The notes below the pieces were generated by a model. The model was not told where the DNA came from and searched no databases. It saw only the letters and a list, made by a program, of their open reading frames with translations. From assembly GCA_034008185.1 (NCBI GenBank), contig CM067081.1, positions 6,261,821-6,325,820 on the forward strand: a stretch of DNA of 64,000 nt, given 5' to 3'. Numbering within the stretch: the first letter of the stretch is position 1; every line of letters begins with the position of its first letter. Positions 38,530 to 48,716 of this stretch are shown here, in pieces. Made by a program: the position numbers and the translations under genes. The stretch comes from Gorsachius magnificus (lineage: Eukaryota; Chordata; Aves; Pelecaniformes; Ardeidae).

Positions 38530-38645
38530 AGAGCAGATTAGGATGATGATCCTAGCTCTGCTCTTTGTCTGCTAATGACCTTAAACCAGTCATCTCACCT
38601 CCAAATTCTTGATTTTTATCAGTAAAATGAGAATATAGCCATGTA
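38530..38645 (+). mobile_element. MIR-like ancient SINE relic
   Basis: The segment lines up in order with the MIR core. CCTAGCTCTGCTCTTTGTCT matches the 'ccggctctgccactta' region, GCTAATGACCTTAAACCAGT the 'gtgaccttgggcaagt' region, and CATCTCACCTCCAAATTC the 'cttaacctctctgtgcc' region. TCAGTAAAATGAGAATATAG matches the 'tctgtaaaatggggataata' region. MIR elements are tRNA-derived SINEs mobilised by L2 LINEs before the amniote radiation. Only rare, diverged copies remain in birds. Heavy divergence makes the ends uncertain. Confidence 0.6.
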
Positions 38646-40221
38646 AGTACAGAAATTACCTCAAGAGAACACCTTGTTCCACTTTCCTTTTTGAGAAAAC
38701 TTTAATTATACTTAGAAGGTCTCCAAGAGATGTTTACCTACACTGTTCTTTATCCTCCAGAGTTAAAAACTTCTAAATCCTGTTTTGATAATCTGGTGAT
38801 GATGGGACTTTTTGCCAACTGGTAAAAGTGGTTTGAAAGTTACTAATTAAATAACTATAATCTTAGGTTTATATTATAAAGTTTATATTACAAAGTTCAT
38901 TGACCCAAGCGACAACTATTGAATGTTAGAACCATCAAAGACTTTGGAACAGAATACCAAAGTATTCACTATCAGCTGCAGATTTTATTATCTTGTTTTT
39001 ATTCTTCCTCAGTTGCTGGAAAAAAATGAGGAAAATAGCAAATTAAAGGACATGGTGAGTTTCAGAGTAACATCAGTTTATTCCACTACAGATTGTGATC
39101 TTGGCAATAATGCATCACTAATCCACATCTGTTCAGGATAGGAATATAATGATGATGGAAATGCTTTGCTCATGTCTCTGTTTGATATTTGCCTTGGGAA
39201 TGTGAGAATACATTTGCATATTCTAGGAGGACCATAATGTGAATAAAGAACAGTTTTCCTCTAAGCAGAGTTGTAAAATAAAGCTTAATAAGGGGAAGAT
39301 ATTTCCTACCCATGGTACCTATCAGCATGCAAGTGAGCTACACTTTTAAGGAAAGGTGTACAACACGTGCTCAAGCTATCAAACTATCACATGTTTAATC
39401 TGAAACTTTATTACAAATCTGGTGTAAATTGCCTTTCTGATGAGATAAGGCATGACCTCCATCTCCTGAGAGCCCAAAATGAATTCATGGACAGCCACAT
39501 ACCTTCCAATTATTGCTGTAAGAGGCTGTAATTTAGGGAGCATTACACTTTGTGATAGTCAGCATGAAAAATTAATCTGAGCTTTTAAACAAGATTTAAG
39601 ATAAATCAGTGCAGAACCAAAACATTAAAAAATACGAATATTGCTTTCTTAAGGATACTTGCCAATTATTATGGGGATTTCTCAAAATAGTGATGCTTTT
39701 CATTGTTTTTGCAAACATATCTGAATACTCTAGAAAAAAAAATAGCATGAGACATGAAAGTGAAAGCCAAGAATGCCAGAAAGTTCTTCTAATGTTGGAT
39801 TTCTCTGTGGCCTTTATGTAAGGCACAGTTTGATGAATAGTTAAACACTATCTGATGGTATGGAAGAATTAAGCTAAAACCATTTGCCAAAGCACTAGGG
39901 TCTACCTCCTTCATTCTAATTACAGCAGCTTTATTACGAATATCTGCAGAATCAATATGAAAGTACACCCCTATGTGATAATAAATGTCAGCTTTTCCCA
40001 TAAACTAAAATTAAGTCTCAGTTAAGTAAAGTACTTAAGCATATACATAACTTCAAGCAAGAGTAGTCCCACTGACTACATAGCAAAAGTCAAGCTAATC
40101 AAGTTTAAATATTAACTAAAACCTGTCCCAAAATGGGTAATAATAGATTGCATAGCTTGCACAGTAGATTTTTTATTGGTAATCTCTAGTCAGTTTGCAA
40201 AAGAGAAAAGTACAATTATGA
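38646..40221. other. Unique non-coding sequence
   Basis: A+T-rich sequence with no gene recognised. An octamer-type CATTTGCATATTC lies near 39,211. Confidence 0.5.
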
Positions 40222-40345
40222 CTGTTACAGATGAGAAAAGTCACAGAAAGAGACAAAGTGATTTGGCCAAGGTTATTTTTAGATCACTAGCAGAACTGTG
40301 GAAGAATGTCAGACCAATGTATAAGGCTCAATGTATAAGTTTTCC
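40222..40345 (-). mobile_element. MIR-like ancient SINE relic (reverse orientation)
   Basis: On the plus strand it matches the complement of MIR in order. GTTACAGATGAGAAAAGTCA corresponds to 'tttacagatgagaaaactga', CAGAAAGAGACAAAGTGATT to 'cacagagaggttaagtgact', and TGGCCAAGGTTATTTTTAG to 'tgcccaaggtcacacagcta'. GCAGAACTGTGGAAGAATGT corresponds to the 'gcagagctgggattcgaac' region. All four blocks have the right spacing, making this the better of the two MIR-like relics. Such relics are pre-avian in age and some have been exapted as regulatory DNA. Confidence 0.65.
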
Positions 40346-41762
40346 ACCCAGTAGGAAACTCTCTGTGCATGGAGTAGTAGAGCTCCATATTCAGCATTAA
40401 TTAACTAGAGTAGTTTTTTACTTAATTCCCAGGAGGGGGCGGGCGGGGAGAACAAATGATGACACAACCCAATTTATCTGCTGAAGTCTACATAACAAAT
40501 ACATTCAATCATTCCAGAATGTGAATATTAACCTGGAAAGCACAGATGGGTTTTATGTGATGGACCAGTTAAACAGGGTTTGAGCCTGGATCTTAACAGG
40601 CTTGTGTCTAGTTCCCAGGTCCACCACAATCATATGTCTGATGTTTTAGGAAGGTATTAAAGATATATCAGCTCTACACAATAGACCACAATGCAAAACA
40701 CTCTTTATTCTACTAAAGAGAAACCCAGATGATACCATTTTTTACCTTAGTCTCCAATTCTAACACGTTTACTCTTAGCAACATTTATCAGGACACTGTG
40801 CAACCTGAGTCCAGACATCTTGAATCACTCTAATTATATTAACAGACATTATACCCAAGCTGAAATAACCATCTTGGTCTTATATCTAAGGTAGTCTCAC
40901 TGGCACTTGTTCAATGGTGTCTGGAATGAGTCTAGGATTCTTTCATTTGTCCTAGAAATGCATTTTGACTTTCTTCACTTCAGCTTTCCAGACTGCTTGT
41001 TGAAGAGTAGCATCTGAGCATCCAAAAAGTATTGCCAAAATAAACCTGGAGGGTTAGATGTGCTTAGGAACTGTGATAATGGAGGCAGTATAAATATCTA
41101 AAATAAATTATTGAAAAATAAATTTGAAACCCTTACATTAAATGTTATCGAAGGAAAAACTGTACTTACATTTACCAGGAGTTACTTTAATCCATTCCTT
41201 TAAAAATTTAAATATGCCATTTTTAGGTAGTTCAAAGAAATCTTCTGCTTGTAAAAATTTCCTAACACAACTTATTGAAGAAAAGGGAATTAATTGGTTT
41301 TTAAATCAATGCATAATAAAATCAACTCAAATTCTAAAGATATGAACGTGAACATAATGCAATCACTGAAAAGTCTTATTTGGTTACTTAAAATCCTTCA
41401 GCCACCCCCATATATTGCCTATCACTCTTAAAAAACTCTGAAGATTAAAGTATTTTCATTGCCATTTTCTCCTGAAAAGTCTGACTTTAAAAATAAAACA
41501 TTAACTATTATAGATGTGTGTGTAGATTAGAAATTGAAAAAAAATGTTTTAAATGACAAAAAAGATTAAAACCTCTTACTAGAATTGTGTTTCTGAGTTT
41601 TCCTTCTCTCTACAGGACGTATCACAATATATTATTATAAATACTCGTTTGTTTTTTTGGTGAAAAGTCAGTGTTTTCTCCCACTTTTGTAAATATTACT
41701 AAAGCGAGGTGTGTGTGTGGGGGGGAAACAAACCCCAAAACGCCTTTTTTGAAATCAGCTTT
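40346..41762. other. Unique non-coding sequence
   Basis: A+T-rich sequence with no gene recognised and open frames below 75 codons. A GGGGGCGGGCGGGGAG tract at about 40,435-40,450 is the only G-rich spot. Confidence 0.55.
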
Positions 41763-41980
41763 GGTTTTACAATGAGACTGGATAAACTCTGGAACAGTTC
41801 CCAGAGAGGCTGTGGAAGCTACACCCTTAGAGATTTTCAGTGTTTGACTAGATGGGTACCTGAGAAACCTGATTTAACACTGAAAGTAGTACTGCTTTGA
41901 AAAGGAGCTTGGACAGAGTGTTTCCCAAAGGTTCCTTCCATCCTAAATTATTCTAGGATTATCCTTATTCTATGATTATT
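41763..41980 (+). mobile_element. Old CR1 LINE 3' end
   Basis: It follows the CR1 end of ORF2 and the 3' region: CTGGAACAGTTCCCAGAGAG, GGCTGTGGAAGCTACACCC, AGAGATTTTCAGTG, a degraded CCTGAGAAACCTGATTTA block, then AAAGGTTCCTTCCATCC and worn tail units (ATTCTAGGATT.., ATTCTATGATT). It is clearly older than the nearby copy B. Confidence 0.8.
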
Positions 41981-42255
41981 CCTCTGGCAGTCAGGTTCAG
42001 TACTTCTTAATACTTTGTAATCAAACCAATGACTTTAAAATAACTGTAAGTGAGGATCACGTTTCTAATATCCTCTAAAGGCAGAAGAGATCCATCAAGA
42101 TTTTTTTTTTAAGAGAAACAAGACACACACATACACACAAAGATGGAAAATGAAGGAAAAGAGCACAGAGGATGAAAGTGAAGATGGCAGTTGTTGTTGT
42201 GTGTGGGGATTGGAAAGATACATGGACATCCTGAATGTAAGGACATTGTACTCTT
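41981..42255. other. Short spacer between CR1 copies
   Basis: Contains a T10 run near 42,102 and a short AC tract around 42,122-42,140; nothing else recognised. Confidence 0.5.
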
Positions 42256-43310
42256 CGCTGGGTTAAAAACTGGCTGGATGGCCGAGCCCAGAGAGTCGTG
42301 GTGAATGGAGCTAAATCCAGTTGGCGGCCGGTCACAAGCGGTGTCCCCCAGGGCTCAGTTCTAGGGCCGGTCTTGTTTAATATCTTTATCAATGACCTGG
42401 ATGAGGGGATTGAGTGTGCCCTCAGTAAATTTGCAGACAACACCAAACTGGGTGGGAGTGTTGATCTGCTGGAGGGGAGGAGGGCTCTGCAGAGGGACCT
42501 GGACAGGCTGGATCCACGGGCCGAGGCCAATTGTATGAGGTTCAATAGGGCCAAGTGCCGGGTCCTGCACTTGGGTCACAACAACCCCATGCAGCGCTAC
42601 AGGCTTGGGGAAGAGTGGCTGGAAAGCTGCCTGGTGGAAAAAGACCTGGGGGTACTGATTGACAGCCGGCTGAACATGAGCCAGCAGTGTGCCCAGGTGG
42701 CCAAGAAGGCCAATGGCATCCTTGCCTCTATAAGGAATAGTGTGACTAACAGGAAGAGATTGTGCCCCTGTACTCGGTGCTGGTGAGGCCGCACCTTGAA
42801 TTCTGTGTTCAGTTTTGGGCCCCTCACTCCAAGAAAGATGTTGCCTTGCTGGAGCATGTCCAGAGGAGAGCAACCAAGCTGGTGAGGGGTCTGGAACACA
42901 AGTCATATGAGGAACGGCTGAGGGAACTGGGGTTGTTCAGCCTGGAGAAGAGGAGGCTGAGGGGAGACCTGATCGCCCTCTACAACTGCCTGACAGGAGC
43001 GGGTAGTGAGGTGGGGGTCGGCCTCTTCTACCTGGTAACAGACGATAGGACGAGGGGGAATGGCTTGAAGCTGCACCAGAGCAGGTTTAGGCTAGACATT
43101 AGGAAAAACGTCTTCACTGAGAGGGTTGTCAGGCTCTGGAATGGGCTGCCCAGGGAGGTGGTGGAGTCCTCATCCCTGGAGGTATTTAGAAGAAGGATAG
43201 ATGAGGTGCTTAGGGCCATGGTTTAGTGGTGGGATGGCAGTGCTAGGTTAACGGTTGGACTCGATGATCTTGAAGGTCTTTTCCAACCGAGGTGATTCTA
43301 TGATTCTATG
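42256..43310 (+). mobile_element. CR1 LINE copy B, the longest recent copy
   Basis: A 1.05-kb CR1 copy. It enters within the reverse transcriptase domain (GGGTTAAAAACTGGCTGGAT), continues through the rest of ORF2 and the short 3' region, and ends in about two ATTCTATG units. It is nearly identical over long stretches to copy A (19,685-20,601), including the GCAGTGCTAGGTTAACGG block, so both are from one subfamily. It is 5'-truncated with no target-site duplication visible. Confidence 0.95.
42259..43226 (+). pseudogene. CR1 ORF2 reverse transcriptase remnant (copy B)
   Basis: ORF2 from within the polymerase domain to the natural stop. Visible are NWLDGRAQ, then [10 protein letters not shown] and [10 protein letters not shown], the polymerase active-site box, [13 protein letters not shown] and the terminal [13 protein letters not shown] region. 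The active-site box reads FADN where the family has FADD (GAC AAC), so the second catalytic aspartate is lost. A deletion near 42,752-42,760, relative to copy A, shifts the frame between two open segments (42,298-42,786 and 42,762-43,226). The copy lacks the endonuclease and is dead. Confidence 0.9.
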
Positions 43311-43572
43311 ACATTCAGTCAGTGAAGCTGACAACCATTCAACATGAAACAAAATTAAAGAGACAAGAAGAATAATAAATTAAACACTCAAGTGTATGAA
43401 CCATTACAACATAGAGACAATGGAGATGGTATGAAGGACAAGACGTCTCAGGTCACTGATGGATGGGTCAGCAGAGGAACCATTCAAGTGTTGCTTGGCT
43501 ACCATGGATCTTGTGGGAAAAAGCAAGCTTTATTGGGATATAATCCCAAGATATTATTGGATGTCTGAGGAA
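43311..43572. other. Short spacer
   Basis: Nothing recognised between CR1 copy B and the next CR1 end. Confidence 0.5.
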
Positions 43573-43631
43573 TTATAGAATCATAGAATCATTTAGGTTG
43601 GAACAGACCTTTAAGATCATCTGGTTGACCT
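43573..43631 (-). mobile_element. CR1 LINE, very short 3' end copy
   Basis: On the plus strand: TATAGAATCATAGAATC tail units, then ATTTAGGTTGGAACAGACC and TTTAAGATCATCTGG, the complement of the CR1 terminus. It is only about 60 bp long. The wording differs from copies A and B, so it is another subfamily or older. Confidence 0.85.
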
Positions 43632-45909
43632 TGCTCTCTATTACATATGTGGGTATGTGGGATGACTCACCAGTGAAGTCAAGCAGGATTAGTTAGCAGG
43701 TAGGTGGAGACCAGTCTTAGGAAACTTGCCAGATCAGAGCTGAGGGCTGGAAAAGGGACACAGAGTCTGGGAATGGATTCAGAAAGGACTTCTGATGTGA
43801 TCTGTTTTCAAGAGGCATGTGGACATACATGTGGCTGTGGATCAGGAGACTGAGGATGTGTGCATGTTGGAAATCCCAGTCAGCCAGAGAGGAATAATAG
43901 GGTCAGCTGTCTGTCTTGTCCATGTCTATGCAAGTGTCATAGGTGTTTATGTGGGTGACAGTAAAGGCATCACTCCATGTCTGTGTTGGTCTGTGTGGCT
44001 GGATGAGTGTGTATTGCACACGTGAAATCCCTTGGGTCTTAGAAGTCCGTAGATTTACCTTCCCTTAGCAACAGTACTAGGAAATAGAAGGAATAACTTT
44101 TCTTTTTTTTTTTTTTTTGACTAATAGAAACTTCTAGCAAAAAATTTTGCAGCATTTTAAAAGCAGTAGCATACATGCTATGTGTATTCTGGTAGTCTTG
44201 CCTGCATCTCTGGTGAGACCTGACGTTTTCAGAGTGTGGTCTACTGTGGAGGCTGCAACTTGTTTTTGTCCTGTTAACAAGACAACTGAATGACATCACT
44301 TGCAGCCAGAGTCAATATTCAAGGTCTTAAAAGTTGCTTCCATTAGCATGAAAACACACTTCGATGACTGTTAAAATTAATGAAGCTTGCCTTCCTCAGG
44401 ATTTGTCTTCTATATTCCTATATTTCTTTCAAAACGTTTCAACCTTCCCACAATTTCTCAAGAACCCATGTACTCCAACACCTCCAAGTTTATCCAGGAG
44501 TCCAGCACACCTAATGGCTTCAGTCCTTACCTAAGCCCCATGCCATCACAGACCTGCATTAATATAGATTTGCTATCTGGACCTTGCCAAATATGCATAT
44601 ATGTGTATATGGTGGATTCCTTACTACTTTTTGCTCAATGAGGCCATGAGACAGTCTCCTATTCAACTGCTGATTTTCATTAAACTGGTAAAAATCGGTA
44701 TCTTAATGAACTCTAACTTTGTATTAAATTTATTTGAAAATTACCAAAGAGCTCAGAAAATATTGGGGTGACAAAAAGGCAGACACAAGGAAAAATTAAA
44801 TGGCTTTTAAAGAAAAAAACCCCCAGGCCAACATCGCCCACCCCGACCACCTCCACCTCCAGTGCTAATAGAGTCAAGTAGTTCTTTTATGCAATCCTAT
44901 TTATATATCAAAAATGAAAATGTCCACAACATTTTTCTTATGGAAACAAATGAGGGTGGTTTTTTTTTTCAATTTCAAGTGTCATTTGAGGCATCTCTTC
45001 CCACAAAAATTTAGACTCAGATATGCCTTAATTAATTTTTTTACAGGTATAAAATTTCATAAGCAAGTTTATTCATAACTGTGAATTCACCTAGTCTTAC
45101 CTGTAGGATGACATCATGGAATTTTTAATCACCTATTTGTATAGCAAGTGATTGCTTTTTTCTCCTACAGAGTTCAGCAATTCATGCAGTCTACCTTGCT
45201 CATCTGGTGTGGTGTCCTTATATGCACTGATCTTTGAGACATGGGCTGAAAGAAATTTCTGAGCAGGGGAAGGGAATGCTGTCTTTTCTACACTATTCTT
45301 TCCCAAAAAGCACTGAAAGTTATTACCTAGGGACCTCAAAAGTCAGAATACATCACAATCCATAGACACGCACACTGTGTTGTTAATTCACAAACACTGT
45401 CAGACAAGCTCACACACCGAATTAGCGATGACATAATCTTTGCTACCAAAGCACTGATCTGCTCTTACTTACAGACAGATATTCCATTTTTTGTAGAACA
45501 ACTGCTGTCAGAAGTTAATGAGTTTGAACCTACTTACTGAAATGTATTGATATAGTCACAGGAGGTGAAATTATAGTGCTTAGGTTTTAGTTTTTATTTT
45601 AAGTAGATGAGAAAATGTTTACCTTCTTCATATAAAAAAGAGATGCCTTTTATTGTCAATATATACATTGAGTGAAGCTTGCAAAGAGGCTGTAGAAGAT
45701 AGTAATGTGCTTTGCTAACTGTTAGGAAGCAATATTGAGACAATTCCTTATGACTGTAAATCAAATGTTCTGGAAGAAGGCATGACTGCCTCAGTTCTCA
45801 GATATGCATGCAGATAAGAAAGTAAGTTACATTTCAGACTTAACTTGAGACTCTAACCAGCCCAGTATCTGCTGAAGGGACATCACATGAAAAAAAAAAC
45901 AAAACCCAA
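43632..45909. other. Unique non-coding sequence
   Basis: No gene was recognised. A T16 run sits at 44,103-44,118 and a short T run near 44,961. Open frames of 60-86 codons show no domains. Confidence 0.55.
44103..44118. repeat. Homopolymer T16
   Basis: Uninterrupted T run without an adjoining retroelement signature on the minus strand. Confidence 0.85.
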
Positions 45910-46553
45910 GAGGTTTCTGGAGTACATTGATGAAAAGTTCTTAACAAAGGTGATCGAGGAGCTGATGAGGAGAGGTGTCTTACAAGGCCTCATACTTACA
46001 GCCAGGAAGAACTGGTTGGGAATGGGAAGGCTGAGGCAGTTTTGGCTGCAATGACTCTGAAGTGGTGTTTTTCTTCAGTATCCTGAGAAGAGGGCACAAG
46101 GCAAATAATAGGATCATAGCCCTGGGCTTCAGGGAAACAGACTTTGGGCTATACAGAGAACTGTTTCAAAGAATCCCATGGGATACAGTCCTGGAGAGAA
46201 GGATCCAGAAGAGTTGGTTGATATTCAGGGATCCACTCTGAGCTCAAGAGCAGTCCACCCCCATGAGCAGGAGGTCAAGCAAAGGCAGCAGGATGCCTTC
46301 ATGAATGAATAAGTTGCTGCAGGAATCAAGGACTAAAGTTCTCCATAAAAGGGAAGTTTGCAAGAGATGGAAACAAAGGCAAGTGACCCAGGAGGATTAT
46401 AGAAACATCTGAGAATACAGGAATGTTGGTTGGAAGGCCAGAGCTCACCTGGAGTTGAATCTGGTCACAAAAATTACTCCTACAGCTATAGCAGCAGCAA
46501 AAGGAACAATATGGAAAATGTGGGCCAGCTTCTCAATGGGGAAAGGCACCTTA
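45910..46553 (+). mobile_element. CR1 LINE, ORF2 endonuclease-to-polymerase region
   Basis: An internal CR1 piece without its 3' end, recognised from its order of blocks. GGTTTCTGGAGTACATTGAT, GGCCTCATACTTACAGCC and GAAGAACTGGTTGGGAATG belong to the end of the endonuclease. AGAGTTGGTTGATATTCAGG, CTCAAGAGCAGTCCACCCCC and GGAGTTGAATCTGGTCAC come from the linker. CAGCAGCAAAAGGAACAATA and GAAAATGTGGGCCAGCTTCT then approach the polymerase. Numerous stops and indels show it is old. It is cut off at 46,553 by a minus-strand CR1 tail and appears to resume at 46,654. Confidence 0.75.
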
Positions 46554-46652
46554 TATAGAACAGAACAGAACAGATTAGAAGAGAAATAATAGAATATTTT
46601 CAGCCAGCAAAGATCTACAGTGATCATCTAGTCCAACTGCCTGACCAATTCA
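46554..46652 (-). mobile_element. CR1 LINE tail fragment inserted in another CR1
   Basis: On the plus strand: ATAGAACAGAACAGAACAG pentamer tail, a diverged TCAGCCAGCAAAGATC block, then TGATCATCTAGTCCAACTGC and CTGACCAATTCA. The last two blocks and the AACAG tail match the 29.7-kb copy, so it belongs to that subfamily. It interrupts a plus-strand CR1 and is therefore younger than that copy. Confidence 0.8.
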
Positions 46653-46653
46653 A

Positions 46654-46816
46654 CCTGATGGGATGCACCCACAAGTGCTGATGGAGCTGGCCAGTGCCAT
46701 TGCAAAACTACTACTGACTATCTTTCAAAGGCCATGACAAATAGACGAGGTTTCCGAAGACTGGAAGAAAGCAAAATACCACCCTGTCTCTCACCTTGGA
46801 GACTTTGCGTAGGCCC
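46654..46816 (+). mobile_element. CR1 LINE, start of the polymerase domain
   Basis: The plus-strand translation reads close to the CR1 reverse transcriptase entry: DGMHPQVLMELASAIAK, then LLLTIFQRP, a stop, and EVSEDWKKAK. It is taken as the continuation of the CR1 body at 45,910-46,553. Roughly 200 bases of the expected CR1 sequence are missing at the junction, lost when or after the minus-strand tail inserted. It ends at the start of an LTR. Confidence 0.75.
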
Positions 46817-47125
46817 TGTCCTGGTTTCAGCTGGGATAGAGTTAATTTTCTTCACAGAAGCTAGCATAGTGCTGTGCTTTGGATTTAGTACTAGAAGAAT
46901 GTTGATAACACGCTGATGTTTTTAGTTGTTGCCAAGTAGTGCTCAGACTGCTCAAGGACTTTTTGAGCTTCTCCTGCTTGGCCAGGGGCATAACAAGCTG
47001 GGAGTACAGCACAGCTAGGACCCAAACTGTCCAAAGAGCTATTCCATACCATAGAACGTCATGCTCAGGGCCAGGGGGGGTTAGTCGGTCGGTCGGTCGC
47101 GGGCAGAGTGATCACTGTTTGAGAG

Positions 47126-47233
47126 TGATCGCTGCTCGGTTACTGATCGCGGCTCGGGTACTGATCACGGCTCGGGTACTGATCGCTGCTCGGGTACTGA
47201 TTGCGGCTCGGGTACTGATCGCTGCTCGGGACG
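47126..47233 (+). repeat. 18-bp tandem array within LTR copy 1
   Basis: Six units of the type TGATCGCTGCTCGGGTAC lie head to tail with 0-3 differences between units. The sister LTR at 53.6 kb has only two units. Eighteen is a multiple of three, so the array keeps a chance frame open that reads repeated AARVLI hexapeptides. Each unit carries CpGs, unusual density for this A+T-rich neighbourhood. Confidence 0.95.
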
Positions 47234-47345
47234 GGCTGGGCATCGGTCGGCGGGTGGTGAGCAATTGCATTGTGCATCATTCGTTTTGTATATTCTGTAT
47301 ATTTTGTTATCATTCTCATTATTACTATTATTATTATTTTCTCTT

Positions 47346-47351
47346 ATTAAA
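47346..47351 (+). terminator. LTR polyadenylation signal (ATTAAA)
   Basis: ATTAAA lies about 130 bases before the LTR end, followed by the T-rich CTGTCTTTATC. It is the common variant of AATAAA and occurs at the same place in LTR copy 2. The short distance to the LTR's end is consistent with an R/U5 boundary nearby. Confidence 0.6.
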
Positions 47352-47482
47352 CTGTCTTTATCTCAGCCCTCGGCTCTAACCTTTTTCTCCTTCCCGATTC
47401 TCTCCCCCATCCCACTGAGGGAGGGGGGGAGTGAGCGAGCGGCTGCGTGGTGCTGAGTTGCCAGCCGGGTTAAACCACGACA

Positions 47483-48343
47483 GTCCGACCACATGAAGGT
47501 CACTCATTCATTCCTCTCTGACCTATGCAAAACCCTAAGCTCCCTATGATAGAAGAGAGTACAGAGATATTTTTTTTTTGAGCCAAAAGTCAATGTCTGC
47601 ACCCATGCAGTTACCTCCTACCACCAATTGAGTCCGCTGTTAAAGATACAGTTTAGCCTTTTGTAGCTTCTTGTAAACCATTTCCTGTTTGAATACATTT
47701 TCTTTACTTTGATTTTCACCTTGCCGTTATGCTTTATCTTATGTTTTCTTTTCAGTTACAAGAGGAAAAGGGGAAAGATCACTCTCATGCTCATTCATTC
47801 CAAGGAACACTATTATGAATGTGAAATGGATTTTGATGCACACAGCTGCAATAAAATCATTATATCCCTTCTCCATTGTCCAAATTTCAGTTATTCAGTG
47901 TGCTGAGAAACTTGCTAAGAGGTAATGAGGTGACCTTCAAGTCTTCGTCTTTATTACGACAGAACAGTACAGTTTTCACCCACACATACAAGCATATAGC
48001 TTTGCATGGAGGTATTTTCTTAAAAATGCATCCACTGCAGAAGGGAGGGGAGGGGGTTGGAGATTTCTCTTTTTTTGTTTTGTTTTCTCTTAGAGATTTG
48101 CTTCCATCATAATTTACTCTACATAGGAACTCCAGAGTGACTAAACATACAGAGGAGCTAGCAGGTTAAGAAACGTAACAACACAAAAAAGCATTTTTTC
48201 AAGAAATTAGCCTCTGCTCCTTAGCTCCTCAATGGGGCAGAATGATGGTCTCTATACAGCTGGATAATTCTTTATTAGAGCCACCAGAGCTACTTGATAC
48301 AGGGCAGAAGATGCTCTGGTTAAAAAGTTAGTGGAGTTATGGC
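47483..48343. other. Unique spacer downstream of LTR copy 1
   Basis: No gag, pol or primer-binding-site sequence follows the LTR. Short open frames show no domains. T runs lie near 47,571 and 48,070. Confidence 0.55.
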
Positions 48344-48642
48344 TATAGAATCATAGAATCATAGAATGTTTTGGGTTGGAAGGGACCCCTAGAGGTCATC
48401 TAGTCCAACCCCCCTGCAGGGAGCAGGGACACCGCTAACTAGATCAGGTTGCTCAAAGCCTTGTCCAACCTGGCCTTGGATGTTTCCAGGGATGGGGCCT
48501 CCACCACCTCTCTGGGAACCCGTCCCAGTGTTTCACTACCCTCATTGTAAAGAATTTCTTCCTTATATCCAGTCTAACCCCTGTTAAACCCCCCAGCCCC
48601 CTGAAAAGATTTTCCTTGTCTTTCCTATAGGCCCCCTTTAAA
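48344..48642 (-). mobile_element. CR1 LINE 3' end
   Basis: On the plus strand: tail TATAGAATCATAGAATC, then TTGGGTTGGAAGGGACCCC, AGGTCATCTAGTCCAACCC, TGTCCAACCTGGCCTTGGA, GGGCCTCCACCACCTCTCTG, CCGTCCCAGTGTTTCACTAC and TTCTTCCTTATATCCAGTC, fading at the CTTTAAA stretch. This is the textbook order for minus-strand CR1. It is moderately diverged. Confidence 0.95.
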
Positions 48643-48716
48643 AAAAGGCCCCTTCTCTAATCAGTGTCTAATCACACCCCTTCTCCCCATGCAACTGCAG
48701 CAAAGCCCATACCACC

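Larger units (their letters stand above)
46817..47482 (+). mobile_element. Solo LTR, copy 1 (ERVL-type avian LTR)
   Basis: A 666-bp LTR starting TGTCCTGGTTTCAGCTGGGA and ending GGTTAAACCACGACA, a well-known avian endogenous retrovirus LTR that I recall as class III (ERVL). Strand is set by the ATTAAA polyadenylation signal at 47346-47351 and the end order. Just inside are a CRE-like ACGTCA (about 47,056) and, downstream, an 18-bp tandem array. No TATA box is apparent where relatives that I recall have one. No primer-binding site or gag/pol follows, so it is solo. Flanking 5-mers GGCCC and GTCCG match at only three positions, so the duplication has decayed or the copy is rearranged. It sits in an old CR1 body. 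Confidence 0.9.

Noticed and set aside
46939..47379. 146-codon frame with repeated AARVLI hexapeptides
   Set aside because: It lies wholly inside an LTR and exists because the 18-bp array is a multiple of three; the sister LTR shows the same frame with fewer units.
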